Of a stretch of DNA of 36,066 nt, positions 11,060 to 21,418 are shown in pieces; position 1 is the stretch's first letter, and each line of letters begins with the position of its first letter. This stretch comes from Oehlia diaphana (lineage: Eukaryota; Glomeromycota; Glomeromycetes; Glomerales; Glomeraceae). The DNA lies in the NCBI GenBank assembly GCA_003833135.1, contig QZLH01000460.1:21317-57382 (forward strand), written 5' to 3'. The position numbers and the translations under genes were made by a program. The notes beneath the pieces were generated by a model that worked only from the letters and a program-made list of their open reading frames with translations, was not told the DNA's origin and ran no database searches.

Positions 11060-12000
11060 TAGTACTCTTAACAGATCAGTTCAGATCAGATTCAGCTTAA
11101 ATCTGATCTGATCTGAATCTGATCAGATCTGGTTTAATTTAATCTGAATCTGGTTTAGATCCATTTGAATCTGATTTGAATCTGATCTGAATCTGATTCA
11201 GATCTAGTTCTTATCCTAAAAAAAGGAAGGAAACATTAATTACTTTTCTCAAGTAAAAAGAAAAAATAAAAATAAAAAAAATGAACTTACCATAGTTTAT
11301 TCCTTTTTTAAATCCTGATCGTTCAACTTCATCTCACGTTCAGGTTTTCTTAAAAAAAAGAAAGGGAACATTAATTAATATGTTCCCTTAAATAAAAATA
11401 AAAAAAAAAATAAAAAAAAAAATGAACTTACCATAGTTTGTTCTTTTTTTTAAATCCTGGTTATTCAACTTCGCCACACGTTCAGGTTTCCTAAAAAAAG
11501 AAAGGGAATCCTTAAGTAAAAATAAAAAAAACAAAAAAAATGAACTTACCATAATTTATTTTTTTTTTTAAATCTTGGTCGTTCAGCTTCGTCTCACATT
11601 CAGGTTTTCTTAAAAAAAAAAGAAAGGGAATGTTAATTACTTTTCTTTAAATAAAAATAAAAAAAAATAAAAAAAAGAAACGAATTTACTATAGTCCATT
11701 CATTTTTTTTAAATCCTGATCATGTTGTTAGCGAGGCTTTGTTCATCCAGGCTTCCTATTAAAAAAGAAGAAAACCGTTAATTATATTCCTTCAAGTAAA
11801 AATAACAAAAAAAAAAAGAAATGAACTTACCTAGTTCGTTCTTTTAAATCTTGGTCATTTGACTTTGTAGGAAAAGTTTTTTTTTAAAAAAATTTTTTTT
11901 TATTTAAAAAAAAAGTTGATCTGAATCTGTTCAGATCAGATCAGATTTTCTTGTGTTACTGATCCAAAATTGATTAGAACAGATTTTTTTTGAAGCACTA
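11060..12000. mobile_element. hAT-like non-autonomous element, 941 bp
   Basis: The left end is TAGTACTCTTAACAGATC. The right end, as reverse complement, is TAGTGCTTCAAAAAAAATCTG-like. Octamers GTGTATAT (11052-11059) and GTATATAT (12001-12008) match at 7 of 8 positions, fitting an 8-bp target duplication. Both ends carry clusters of GATCTGAATCTGATCAGATC-type words (11075-11210 and 11915-11955). The interior is a five-copy minisatellite, with no transposase. The YAGTG ends and 8-bp duplication are those of hAT elements; the inverted ends are diverged. Confidence 0.6.
11215..11870. repeat. minisatellite, five copies of about 118-141 bp
   Basis: The landmark ATGAACTTACCATAGTTTRTTC or a variant recurs near 11281, 11422, 11540, 11680 and 11821. 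Each is followed by TTTTTAAATCYTGGTC..TTCARCTTCG..CACGTTCAGGTTTCCT and an A-rich tract with AAAGGGAA. The units are diverged but alignable. The array lies wholly inside the 941-bp element. Confidence 0.8.
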
Positions 12001-12008
12001 GTATATAT

Positions 12009-12664
12009 GTTATATGTATCATAATTACTAGTTCTATTAAAAATAAATAAAGTATGAATTTGATAATTAATAAACTTTATTTAAATGTTTTAAACCATTA
12101 TAGTACAAAAAAAATTTGTGAATAAAAGTATTACAAATTTTTAACAAAAATAAATTAAAATTAACCAATTAAAATTAATATAAAATTTTTAAAAGGGATG
12201 ATTTAACCTGGGTTATTTAACCTGAAAGCAAGTTAACAAAACTCTATTGTTTATACTGATTATTTAATTTTAACCAGAATTAAATATATTATGATAATTT
12301 AATAAAAAAAAATAAAAAAAAATATCAAATAAATCAAAAATAATATTTAAACTCATTTTTAATGTTTTAAGTAAATTTGCAAAGTAGGCAAAATATATAT
12401 ACTATATAATTTTTAAAAAAATTAAAAAAGTTTGTATATTATTTTACAAATTTTATTACAAAATGTAAGATTTAAGCATTATAGAGATACACATTTATTT
12501 AACATTTTATTTTACTAAAATTATTCAAATTATTATATTTATATTAATATAATATAAATTATGATTTATAATCTCTGTTTCTATAATTATAATAAACAAA
12601 ATTTCATACTTTATATTTTTTAAAATTTTTAAAAATATGAAATTATTATAAATTATTATTAATT
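12009..12664. other. AT-rich spacer
   Basis: Nothing coding. Contains one GATTTAACCTGGGTTATTTAACCTG word near 12200 that echoes the one near 10285. Confidence 0.6.
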
Positions 12665-12672
12665 ATTCTAAT

Positions 12673-12864
12673 CAGTGTTAGCATTTTCTGGAATCTGGAA
12701 TCTGGAAACATGTATTCCAGATTGATTCCAGTGGTTTTTGAAGTATTGGAATCAAATTTCCAGATTCCAGAAATCATTGGAATCAATTTGGAATCAAAAT
12801 TCCAATGTTCCAGATTCCAGTTTCCAGTAAAATTTTCATTGGAAACTGGAAATTTCCATCACTG
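12673..12864. mobile_element. hAT-type MITE, 192 bp, perfect 8-bp duplication
   Basis: The element starts CAGTG and ends CACTG, and is bounded on both sides by ATTCTAAT (12665-12672 and 12865-12872), an exact 8-bp target duplication. Inside, GGAATCTGGAA / TTCCAGATTCC words are repeated in both orientations about ten times, so the whole element can fold back on itself. It has no coding capacity. CAGTG ends plus an 8-bp duplication indicate the hAT superfamily, and the intact duplication suggests a fairly recent insertion. Confidence 0.85.
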
Positions 12865-12872
12865 ATTCTAAT

Positions 12873-13728
12873 ATACAACAGAATCTCGCTTACTTATAAG
12901 ATAGGTTACCCCAGGCCCAAGGTAAAAATTGTATATAAAATTCTTTGCAGATCCTATTATAAAAGGAAATTTTATGTTATATTGTTATGATTTTTTTTCC
13001 TTTTTAGCTACTTAACCAATAGAATTTAAGTAAAAATCATTAGTAAAGGCCAATTTTCTATGGTGACCTTTATTATAAGTAAGCAGGGTCCTTATACTGT
13101 ACAACTATTTGAAATTTTTTAATCTAATGGATCAAAATTTATGAACCAATTACTGGATTATAAAAAGAATAATTCTAAATATTTAAAGTGTAATTGTATT
13201 TAAAATATTAATTTTACAAGCTAATAAGCATGAAATTATTATCATTAGAATTGTTTTAATTAGATGAATTTAATGATAAAAATATATTTCTTAATATGTG
13301 GATTTAAAAATTTAAAATTAGTGAACTTCATAAACTTTGCAAAATTACGTAATATTAAATATCATTATATTGGACCTTAAATTGAGCCTATAATATTAAA
13401 GTATTTACATTATATTTGCATGTCTTATTAAACGTGTATTTAAAATACATAAAATTCCTCCAGAATGTAGATCAATTACATATTTCACAGCAAATGAAAT
13501 AATGAAATGGAATTCAATAATTAACTAAACTTGAATTTTCACTTTCACTTATTAATAAATTTTCACTTTAAAAAATGTCCGTATAATTTGATCGCCCTCT
13601 ATAATTTACCCCTGCTGTTCAAATATGGTTAGAAATTATCTCGCATACCAGTTAAATGATTATCTCAGTAATTACCGTCCGAGATCAATGATCAAACGAA
13701 ATATTTTTAAATAAAGATACCTACTACA
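12873..13728. other. AT-rich spacer upstream of HIU hydrolase gene
   Basis: No gene seen. The last 130 bp (from about 13600) become less AT-rich and probably hold the promoter and 5' leader of the HIU hydrolase gene. No specific box can be named. Confidence 0.5.
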
Positions 13729-14281
13729 ATGTCAACTTCTCGTGGTCCAATAACCTGTCACGTTCTTGACTCTTCACGTGGAATGCCAGGTAAAAACATA
13801 CAAGTGAGATTAGAACTTAGGGAATATTCTGATAATTTTGATGAACAAACGGAAACTTGGAAAGTCGTTGGACAAACGTAAGTTTTATTTGAATTATTCT
13901 CTCTTCTTTTGAAAATTGACCCGCGAAACTTTTTTTTTTCACACTCATTTAATTCTTGTTATAAGATATACGAATGATGATGGAAGATGTCCAAATTTAG
14001 TATCGTCAGATTACAAGATTACTTTGAACAACAATTCAAATGCAATTTTTCGTATCACTTTTTATACATCAAAATATTTTAATGAATTAGGACAAAAATC
14101 ATTTTACCCTTATGTACAGGTTAGCTCTAAATCATCAAATTTAATTTTTTTTTACAGAATTTTTACAAAATAATTTGTTATTTTATTGCAGGTTATTTTC
14201 GAGATAACTGATCCAAATCAACATTATCATGTTCCTCTATTAATTAGTCCTTTCTCTTATACAACTTATCGTGGAAGTTGA
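13729..14281 (+). CDS. 5-hydroxyisourate hydrolase (transthyretin-like)
   Basis: Three exons, 13729-13877, 13966-14119 and 14192-14281, give a 130-residue protein; introns of 88 and 72 bp have GTAAG/GTTAG donors. The enzyme hydrolyses 5-hydroxyisourate to OHCU, the step after urate oxidase in purine breakdown. Family signatures are all present: ITCHVLD near the N-terminus (His11), the TNDDGRC region after the first intron, and the C-terminal signature YRGS ending the protein (127-130). Length is normal for a tetramer-forming single-domain enzyme. There is no C-terminal SKL-type tripeptide, so a peroxisomal location is not supported by PTS1. The gene converges on UTP11 with only 87 bp between stop codons. 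Candidate polyadenylation signals (AATAAATAAA) occur near 14311. Confidence 0.93.
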
Positions 14282-14368
14282 TTTTAAATTTAATTAATAT
14301 ATTTCTAATAATAAATAAAATATTCATTTCGCTTATTTCAACTTAACTAATTTGTTTCATAAAGATTT

Positions 14369-15379
14369 CTATTTCTTTCGTTCATTCTTCCATTTATATA
14401 ATGGCAACCCATCTTTATCTACGCCAACTTTCTTTCTGCGCCCTTTACCCATTAAATTTTTTTGAATTCGTAATCCTTGTTCTACTTTTCTTAATTCCTC
14501 TTGCCTCCGTATACGAGAAGATAACTCTTGATGTTTTTCTAACCGTTTTTTATGTAATTTAAGAAGCTCTATTTCATCATCCGGAGCCATTATTACCTCA
14601 TTTTGTAATGTCTCAATACGAGGTCTATTAAACTTTCTATTAACTAACTCTGGTAAAGTGTTAAAATACTTGGCCGGATCAAAAGTTTTGACTACATCAA
14701 CGAAAAATTTATGAATTTAAATTAATTATTTTAAAGAAATTAAAAAAAAAATTAAAGATTTACCTTCTTTAAGAGTATCAACAAATATGATATGTTGTGG
14801 TTGCGATGACTTTACTTTCTCTTTTATTTTATCATCAACTTCCATTTCATCTTCAATGGATTCTGATTCGATGAAATGTAATTCATTTTGTAACTTTTCT
14901 ATTTTCTTTTTAAAATTAAACAAATTAAGGATAATATTTTTATAAAAAAAAAAACCAAATAATAAAACTCGAATAATACCTTATTCCCAAGATCACGTTG
15001 AGTTTTAACATAATTTAAGTCCTGAGATTTCATTAATTTAATAGCATCTCCAGACAAAGCTGAATCATGTTCTAATACATGTGCACCATTCTATAAAACA
15101 AATATATCAATTAAATCAATTATACAAATATCAATGACTGATACCCGAGTTTATGTTTACCTTTGTTTTTGAATTGATCATTTTAAAGTAAAATTCATCA
15201 GGATTTCTAAAATAAGCTTTTTCACGAAGAGCTTTTAATCGTTCTTGTTTTGAATGGTAATCTTTAGCTCGAAGAACATAATCCTTATGTTTTTCGAGTA
15301 TACCATATTTTTGTCTAGAACGTAGCTGCCCACGTTCTTTGTGATTCCTTCGTTGTACTGCATTTCGAAGTGAAGACAT
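14369..15379 (-). CDS. UTP11: U3 snoRNA-associated protein Utp11
   Basis: Four exons on the minus strand, 15379-15161, 15090-14980, 14905-14764 and 14691-14369, yield 264 residues; introns are 70-74 bp. The start [19 protein letters not shown] is the conserved N-terminus of the family, which is why the upstream in-frame Met at 15421 was not used. Other conserved blocks are [29 protein letters not shown] split across text positions 50-70, the [16 protein letters not shown] segment, and the Arg/Lys-rich C-terminus ending YKWKNERKK. Utp11 is a mostly helical component of the nucleolar small-subunit processome needed for early 18S rRNA processing. It lies head-to-tail with the YTM1 gene upstream (508 bp away). 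Confidence 0.95.
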
Positions 15380-15887
15380 GTGGAAAAAAATCTGAAAAAA
15401 AAAGGCTACGGGAAATAACAATAACCAATATTATCGACCAATCAGGGCTGATAAACATCATATGATGCGACAACTGAAGGACAATATAAAGCAAATTGTA
15501 TACATTGGGTATTCGTTATATGAAACTTACAACTCCATTAATATTTATTAACGGATAGATTGGTAAACAATCTATTAACAATCTATTTAGCAACCAGCAT
15601 TAATTATCAATTTATTTTAAGTTCAATCATTTATTTATAAAGATAGTGATTCAACATCACGTAAAACAGACACGAGGCGAGTTTATTATGAAAGGTTCAG
15701 GTAAAAAAAACGGATAAAAAAAAAGACACGTAATGGCAATTAAGATCAAACATCGAAATTTGTACTCTCAAAATGATATTTCTTTCATTACTATTTCTTA
15801 CAGTTGTCATGCGATAATTTTTAAATCTGTATGTAAATGAGTAACCTGACTAGCTTGGAATTTTCGGGGGTGTGTTATTTCGAATTT
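15380..15887. other. spacer: UTP11 promoter side and YTM1 3' side
   Basis: 508 bp between the UTP11 start and the YTM1 stop. It must contain the YTM1 terminator and the UTP11 promoter. No clear TATA box or palindromic box is identified; CATCACGTAAAA near 15655 is only a half-match to the CACGTG box seen at other genes here. Confidence 0.5.
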
Positions 15888-17817
15888 TTACAGCTTTCCT
15901 TCCTCTTCACTATTTGTAAAACCAATCTTCTTAGATCCATAAATATGCAATTGATTATCCTCGCCACCACTCAAAATAATGTCTTGATCCCAATCAACAC
16001 AAAAAATCTTTTTCGGTGTATCATTCTCATTCTCTTTCCCTTTATCACCATTTTGTTTAGAGAGTGTATATAACGGCGTTCTGCTTCTTATATCCCAAAT
16101 TTTTACTGTACCATCATACGATCCGCTCACTAACATGAATGAATTTTTTGTTGACCATGATACACTTGTTACCCAATTTTTGTGTGATGATAGTGTTAAT
16201 TTTACAACCGCTACATCTACAATTGCAAAAAGAAGTTAATTATAAAGAAACGAAGGAAAAAAAAAAGTTATATATGAAAATCATCATACCCTCTGCCCGT
16301 GGATCCCATAATCTAATTATTCGATCCGAATGACCTGAAGCTATTAATCCAGATTTACCTGAATATGAAATTCCATAAACCACTTTATCACAGTTCTATA
16401 TATGTGAATTTTGATGATGAAGCAAATTTTTTTCAGAAATGAATTAAATTACCGAGAGAATTCGAAGTATTAAACACAAATAAGGATAAATACCTTTACA
16501 TCTACATTAGTTCTAGATTCAACATCCCAGATTCTAATAGAATGATCCCAACCACCACTATATAACTTATTATTATCTTTATCATCAAATACTACTGAAG
16601 ATATTGCCCCGATATGACCGTTCATAGTAGCAATAGGATACTGGACAATTTTATTAAAGCTTGAATCAGTTTCTATTTCACATAACTCCCGGAAGCATAA
16701 GAAATAGCTGTGAATACCTTTGTAAGGATTTTTTCTTTTTTAATTACTTTTCTTCTTTTTGATGATGTTTGAATTTTAATATGTTCATCGTCGTCACTAT
16801 TTTCAGGTATTTCCATTGTCCAAAGCATAATAGAAGAATCCCATGATCCACTTGCAAACTTAAATCAAATTTTTATTATAAAATTTACTCAAATTTGTTC
16901 TTTTTTTTTAATAATTATATACCTTTTATATTACCTCAGAACAAGATGGACTAACAGCAATACTCTCAATACTACCTTTATGCCCAATACATTCATACAA
17001 TGAAATATATTTATCATGTTCAAGTGATGATCTCCATGCTCTAATTGTTCTATCTTGTGAAGCTGATAAAAATGTAAATTCTTCATCATCTACAATTTTT
17101 TTATCAAATAAAATACAATAAAATATTATTATAAATAATTTTTTTATGATAAATGTCAAAATCAAAGAGTACCTTTAACCGAAATCCAAGAAACACTTTT
17201 TACAGGAGCGTTATGACCTATAAAAGTTTGCAAACATTCTCCTGAAGTGTTCCATATTCTTACGCGATTATCATAAGAACCTGTCAAAAAATATCTTAAA
17301 AATTTTTTTTATTTCATTAATAAAATATTATATTTCAAGAATATAAATGTATATATATATTTACATTTAAAAAAAAAAAATTTCTAAAGGATATTATACC
17401 TTTGATTAAAAATTTCAACAGAACTTATCCAATCGTCATGTTGAAAAGAAGATAAAGGAGTAGGTGGTAACATAGATTCAACATATTCAATAGTAATAAT
17501 ATTTTCCGTTGATAAACCTGAATTTTCTAAATATTCTAATAAACTTGTTCTTAAAAACAAATTATCTATCATAAAATCAAATGGTAAAGGCTTTTCTAAA
17601 ATTTATTATATCACAATTATGTAAATTAATATGTCTGAACTAATAAAACATTATCTGAAAACAATTTAATACCGAAGCCTAAAAGGTGATTTATAATTTC
17701 AGAAAGTCCATATCTTTTTAATTTAGCAGGTACGATCATTGGAGTATCTGTAACGGCATATTCGGTTTGTTTAGTAACGAAACGAACTTGTACTTGAATT
17801 TCTTGGGAAGTCTCCAT
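15888..17817 (-). CDS. YTM1: ribosome biogenesis WD40 protein Ytm1/WDR12
   Basis: Eight exons on the minus strand, 17817-17673, 17595-17400, 17294-17173, 17089-16935, 16858-16748, 16685-16494, 16395-16290 and 16216-15888, encode 451 residues. The N-terminal 70 residues form an NLE domain (IQVQVRFVTKQ..., YGLSEIINHLLGF), which binds the Rea1/Mdn1 MIDAS domain. WD40 repeats follow, recognisable from GSYDNRVRIW, SASQDRTIRAW, GSWDSSIMLW, GGWDHSIRIWD, GHSDRIIRLWD and GSYDGTVKIWD. Ytm1 works with Erb1 and Nop7 in 60S pre-ribosome maturation. The fifth intron (62 bp, 16747-16686) is the least certain: it is chosen because it removes an out-of-frame segment and leaves SKRRK joined to LCEIETDSS. The linker there is a variable region between blades. 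Confidence 0.93.
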
Positions 17818-17892
17818 TGATTTTAAGATAAAAAAAAAAATTAAAATTATGATCTTTATTAAATTGAATATAATCTGGTACACCGGGTACAC

Positions 17893-17923
<31 letters not shown>

Positions 17924-17982
17924 TTAAAAAAAAAAAAAAAAACTGGGACACCGGGAAAAAAAAAAAAAAAAAAAAAAAAAAA
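17893..17982. repeat. three long poly-A tracts
   Basis: Runs of roughly 15-27 A, separated by short ACACCGGG-containing spacers. Located in the 290-bp gap between the YTM1 start and the PAPS reductase stop, so they sit in or near the YTM1 promoter and may shape nucleosome-free DNA. Confidence 0.8.
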
Positions 17983-18107
17983 TAATTATTTCAGAACATA
18001 TTAATCATTCTATAATAATTTTTATATACGTAATTTAATAAATTTTTACTTTTGAAAATAAACTATAATACAATATTACGTTGTAAGGTCGTATATTAGT
18101 GTACTTT

Positions 18108-19178
18108 TTAATTGGATAATGATGAAAATTCTGATAATGATGGTACTACGACATTTGCCGATTTTTTCTTTTTAGATGCAACGAAAGCAGCTCTCATTTT
18201 AAAGTAATCTTTATGTAAACCACATTCGGTTTTATTTCTACCCTCCCATCTTCCATCTCTTTCATTTGAAGAATTATTGTTCAATGGTTTAGTACTATGC
18301 CAATCACCAACTGAACGATAACCCTTATCAAGAAGTGGATTGTAAGGTACCTTTAATTAAAAAGTATAAATAAGGTTAGACTGAGATCTAAACTTTAATT
18401 ACAGAATATTCTCGAAGATATTTATTTACCTCATTTGCCCTAACGTACGCACGAACTTTAGCAAAATCCCAATGGGCCAAAGGATTTAATTTTAGTAATC
18501 CTGTACCTTTTTCTATTTCTAAAATGTCAATATTTCCTCTTTCACCGCTTTGACTTCTTCTTCTACCTGTGATAATAGCTAGAACATTAAATTGTTCATA
18601 AGCTCTTCTTGATGGTTCAACTTTAACAAGATAATCATAACTATCTTCATCTGTTTCCCATAATCTTTGTCCATGCTGCGCCTCGAAATCTTCTACCGTT
18701 TCACAGTCAATTGGTTTGAAGATATGTAATGGGACATTATAATAAGTTGATGCCCTCTTTGCTAATTGAAGAGTTTCAGGAAAATGATAGAGAGTGTCGA
18801 GGAATATTAATGGAACTAAATGTTGTGGCAAGGTTTCATTTTCTTCGGCGAAATCTTGACTAATTTTTGATATCATATCCAAGATAACAAGACCTTTAAA
18901 AAAAAAAAAAAAAAAAAAAAATTTTATATTTTTCTTTTTTTTTTTTAAAAAAAAAAAGTAAATAACAATCTTTTTAAATTACCTGTGAGACCGAAAGCAG
19001 TTGTTTGATACAATCCTGGTAAAGTTACAATAGCCCATTCCAAGATTTTTTGTGGAGGTAATTTCGCTAATTTTTCATTTAAATATTTTAAATGATTTTC
19101 GGAAAATAAAGGAGGACGAGTATTAATATCATCCTGTTCGAGAGATAATTCATCGATATACTGATTCGCGGGTGGCAT
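18108..19178 (-). CDS. MET16: phosphoadenylyl-sulfate (PAPS) reductase, MET16 type
   Basis: Three exons on the minus strand, 19178-18983, 18893-18430 and 18350-18108, give 300 residues. The enzyme reduces PAPS to sulfite with thioredoxin in assimilatory sulfate reduction. Seen in order: an N-terminal helical stretch; the nucleotide-binding segment [14 protein letters not shown] (around 58-71), split by the first intron; [13 protein letters not shown] (substrate loop); [13 protein letters not shown]; and near the C-terminus KTECGLH, whose Cys263 is the catalytic cysteine of the family. The single ECGLH cysteine without the paired CC motifs of APS reductases points to PAPS rather than APS as substrate. 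The tail after it is Lys/Ser-rich. Length fits fungal homologues. The start at 19178 is the only Met upstream of the first conserved region with no stop between. Confidence 0.95.
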
Positions 19179-20483
19179 TATGTTTTTTTAAAAAAAAAAA
19201 GTATATAAAGGGTATAAAAATATGATATTTCTTTTTCTTGGTTTTTAAAAAATTTTTTTCTTTAAAAAAAAAAAATGATGATTCTTTGGGGTAGATTTTA
19301 TATCGATTTTTTTTTTTTTTTGTATATAATAAATTATCCATCCAATCAAAATTAATATTGATTGCGTCAATTGATAAAAATTTTGTAAATATCACTTTAA
19401 GCAAAACATATACACATACATTGTTTAACAGTCTTAACTTACTAAACTTAGTATATGTATAACAAATATTGATCTACCATATACTAAATAAATTATTTTT
19501 TTTTGATTGCGCGTCTCATATTGTAAATTAACAGGTGCTTAGCGATTAATTAGTAATCTATTTTTTAATATAAAAAGAAATTTCGAATATCGTCAGTTTC
19601 ATATATAATGATAAAATATTTAAGCCGCAGTAAAAACGCCACTTTTACGCACATGGAGTTGGTTTTTATATACACAAAACCATTAAATAATAACTTTAAT
19701 TGCATCATAGCTACGAATATAAAAAGTAAAAGTATGACAAAATCAACAAAATCAATTATTAAAAAAATTAGGATCACGGATAAATTTTATACAATTTTAA
19801 CCCCTATGGAGAAAGAAGAAAGATGATTTAAAAGCATGTATTAATAATCGTTAAAAAAAAGAAATATGTCATACTATGTACAAATTAGAACAACCGGAAA
19901 AAAAAACTATTTTAGTATAATGGTTGAGATCGGGGAATATTTATCCTACCAAATCTGCAAAACAAATAACCGAAATTTCCAACGAATGTATTGCCTAATC
20001 ATTATCCATTCAAAATCTCATCTTAAGTAACGCAAATTATTTAATAAAATATAAGCAGTAGAATATACATTGTTATTAAGATTACGCCTAAGACCAATCA
20101 AAACGATATATTTTTTTTTTCTGAATTCCTCTTGTAAATTTCTATTTTGTATTCAAGTTTCTAATTTTTATTGTACAATGAGTTTAATAAATTTAATAAA
20201 TGTAATTATTAACGATAAAGATAAGATATTTTATCATAGTCTTTTAAAATAAAATTGATAATAATATGAATATAGAACATGTGGTATGTGCCTATGTGGA
20301 AAATGAGTTTGTTAGTGGCATATTATTTGGAGATCGTTCAAATTTGTTAAAGAATATGAGATAAATATAAAATTTATGAATGAAATTTTTAAAAAAAAAT
20401 CGGAAAAGCTTTGAATTTAAATGGTCTATTTATTCTTGGATTGAATTAATCGTAAAACAATTAGAGATTGACTGTTAATCCCC
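19179..20483. other. AT-rich intergenic spacer
   Basis: 1.3 kb with A/T runs close to the PAPS reductase start (19190-19320) and no frame of coding texture beyond short random ones. Nothing structured seen. Confidence 0.6.
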
Positions 20484-20903
20484 ATGAGTTCACACCAGCA
20501 AATGTTGGATCAGAATGGTTTTAGACAAAATCAATTAAATGACTTCACATGCTCTCACACAAAATTCAATCAAAAAGTATCCCAATGGGATATACAAAAT
20601 TGGAAATTCACATTGTAACCTAATATCTTCAAAATTCTCAATTCTCATTATTCTCATTGGTGAAGATAGATGATGACCGTATTAATGGAAAACAAGCAAA
20701 GGATAATAAGGGTAATTCATTATTATATGATCAATACAATTACGCAACACAACCACATTCAACATATGGTTGTGCTATATGATAAGAAGAAGGATTTTTT
20801 TTTTACAGTAAAGGAAATAGTATTAGCAATTTATATTGTCATTTTTCTTATAATATCTTGGGGAAACTTTAATTTTCTCATGAGTTTATTACCTCTTTTA
20901 TAA
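20484..20903 (+). CDS. possible small spliced gene or remnant, Gln/Asn-rich with one membrane segment
   Basis: An ATG at 20484 opens a frame starting MSSHQQMLDQNGFRQNQLN. About 100 bp later another segment reads GNSLLYDQYNYATQPHSTYG. A third segment ending at 20903 (VKEIVLAIYIVIFLIISWGNF...) is a plausible transmembrane helix. GTATCC (20579) and an AAG near 20664 could join the first two, with a CTAAT branch-like word between; joining the third would need a very short second intron or none. Gln/Asn/Tyr-rich beginnings followed by hydrophobic helices occur in fungal membrane enzymes such as chitin synthases, but no diagnostic motif is present. It may be a remnant. Confidence 0.2.
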
Positions 20904-21418
20904 TGTATCTCGAAAAGACTTGACTAATGGAAGAGTTTTTCTTTCTTCTCAAACTAAACAAATTGTTCGTTATCTGCCTTCTTTTTATCTGGAATATAAT
21001 CTTTTTTCCCTAGATAGTAAAGAAGATAACGTAGAGAGAGAAGACTGTCACTCTCGCTTTACGGAATCCGGAGCCATTTTATTTATTTTTTTACTTGACT
21101 TGCGACTGTAAATATAAAGATGATAGCACTTTTTACAATAAACCTTTTTTTTTGGTCATCTCATTGTGGTATTGAGCAATGATTTAAGGCTTTGAATCTA
21201 CTGAAATAATTTTTTATCAACATTTTTTGATTTAAACTATAAAATCAAGAATAAAATATTTTTTATCTCCTTCTAAAATAGGCTTTCAAAAAATAATCGT
21301 CATAAATATCAACCCGACTTAATTTATTAATAATAATGATGGATATTTTATTTAGATTTATTATATTAGTTCATTTACAAAACAAATATATTCTAACGAA
21401 AGAGTTTTGATTCATAAG
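20904..21418. other. spacer downstream of the transposase gene
   Basis: Contains one open stretch (20920-21111) with no recognisable domain. The last 100 bp before 21418 should hold the transposase gene terminator. No terminal inverted repeat matching 23126-23480 was found. Confidence 0.45.

Noticed and set aside
11215..11870. CRISPR-like array
   Set aside because: Units are long, diverged and without unique spacers, and the genome is eukaryotic; it is a minisatellite.
15837..16333. Plus-strand frames near 15.8-16.3 kb
   Set aside because: Antisense to the last exons of YTM1, which has seven clear WD repeats.
20920..21111. 63-codon plus-strand frame
   Set aside because: No domain, no splice partner and no support from either neighbour.
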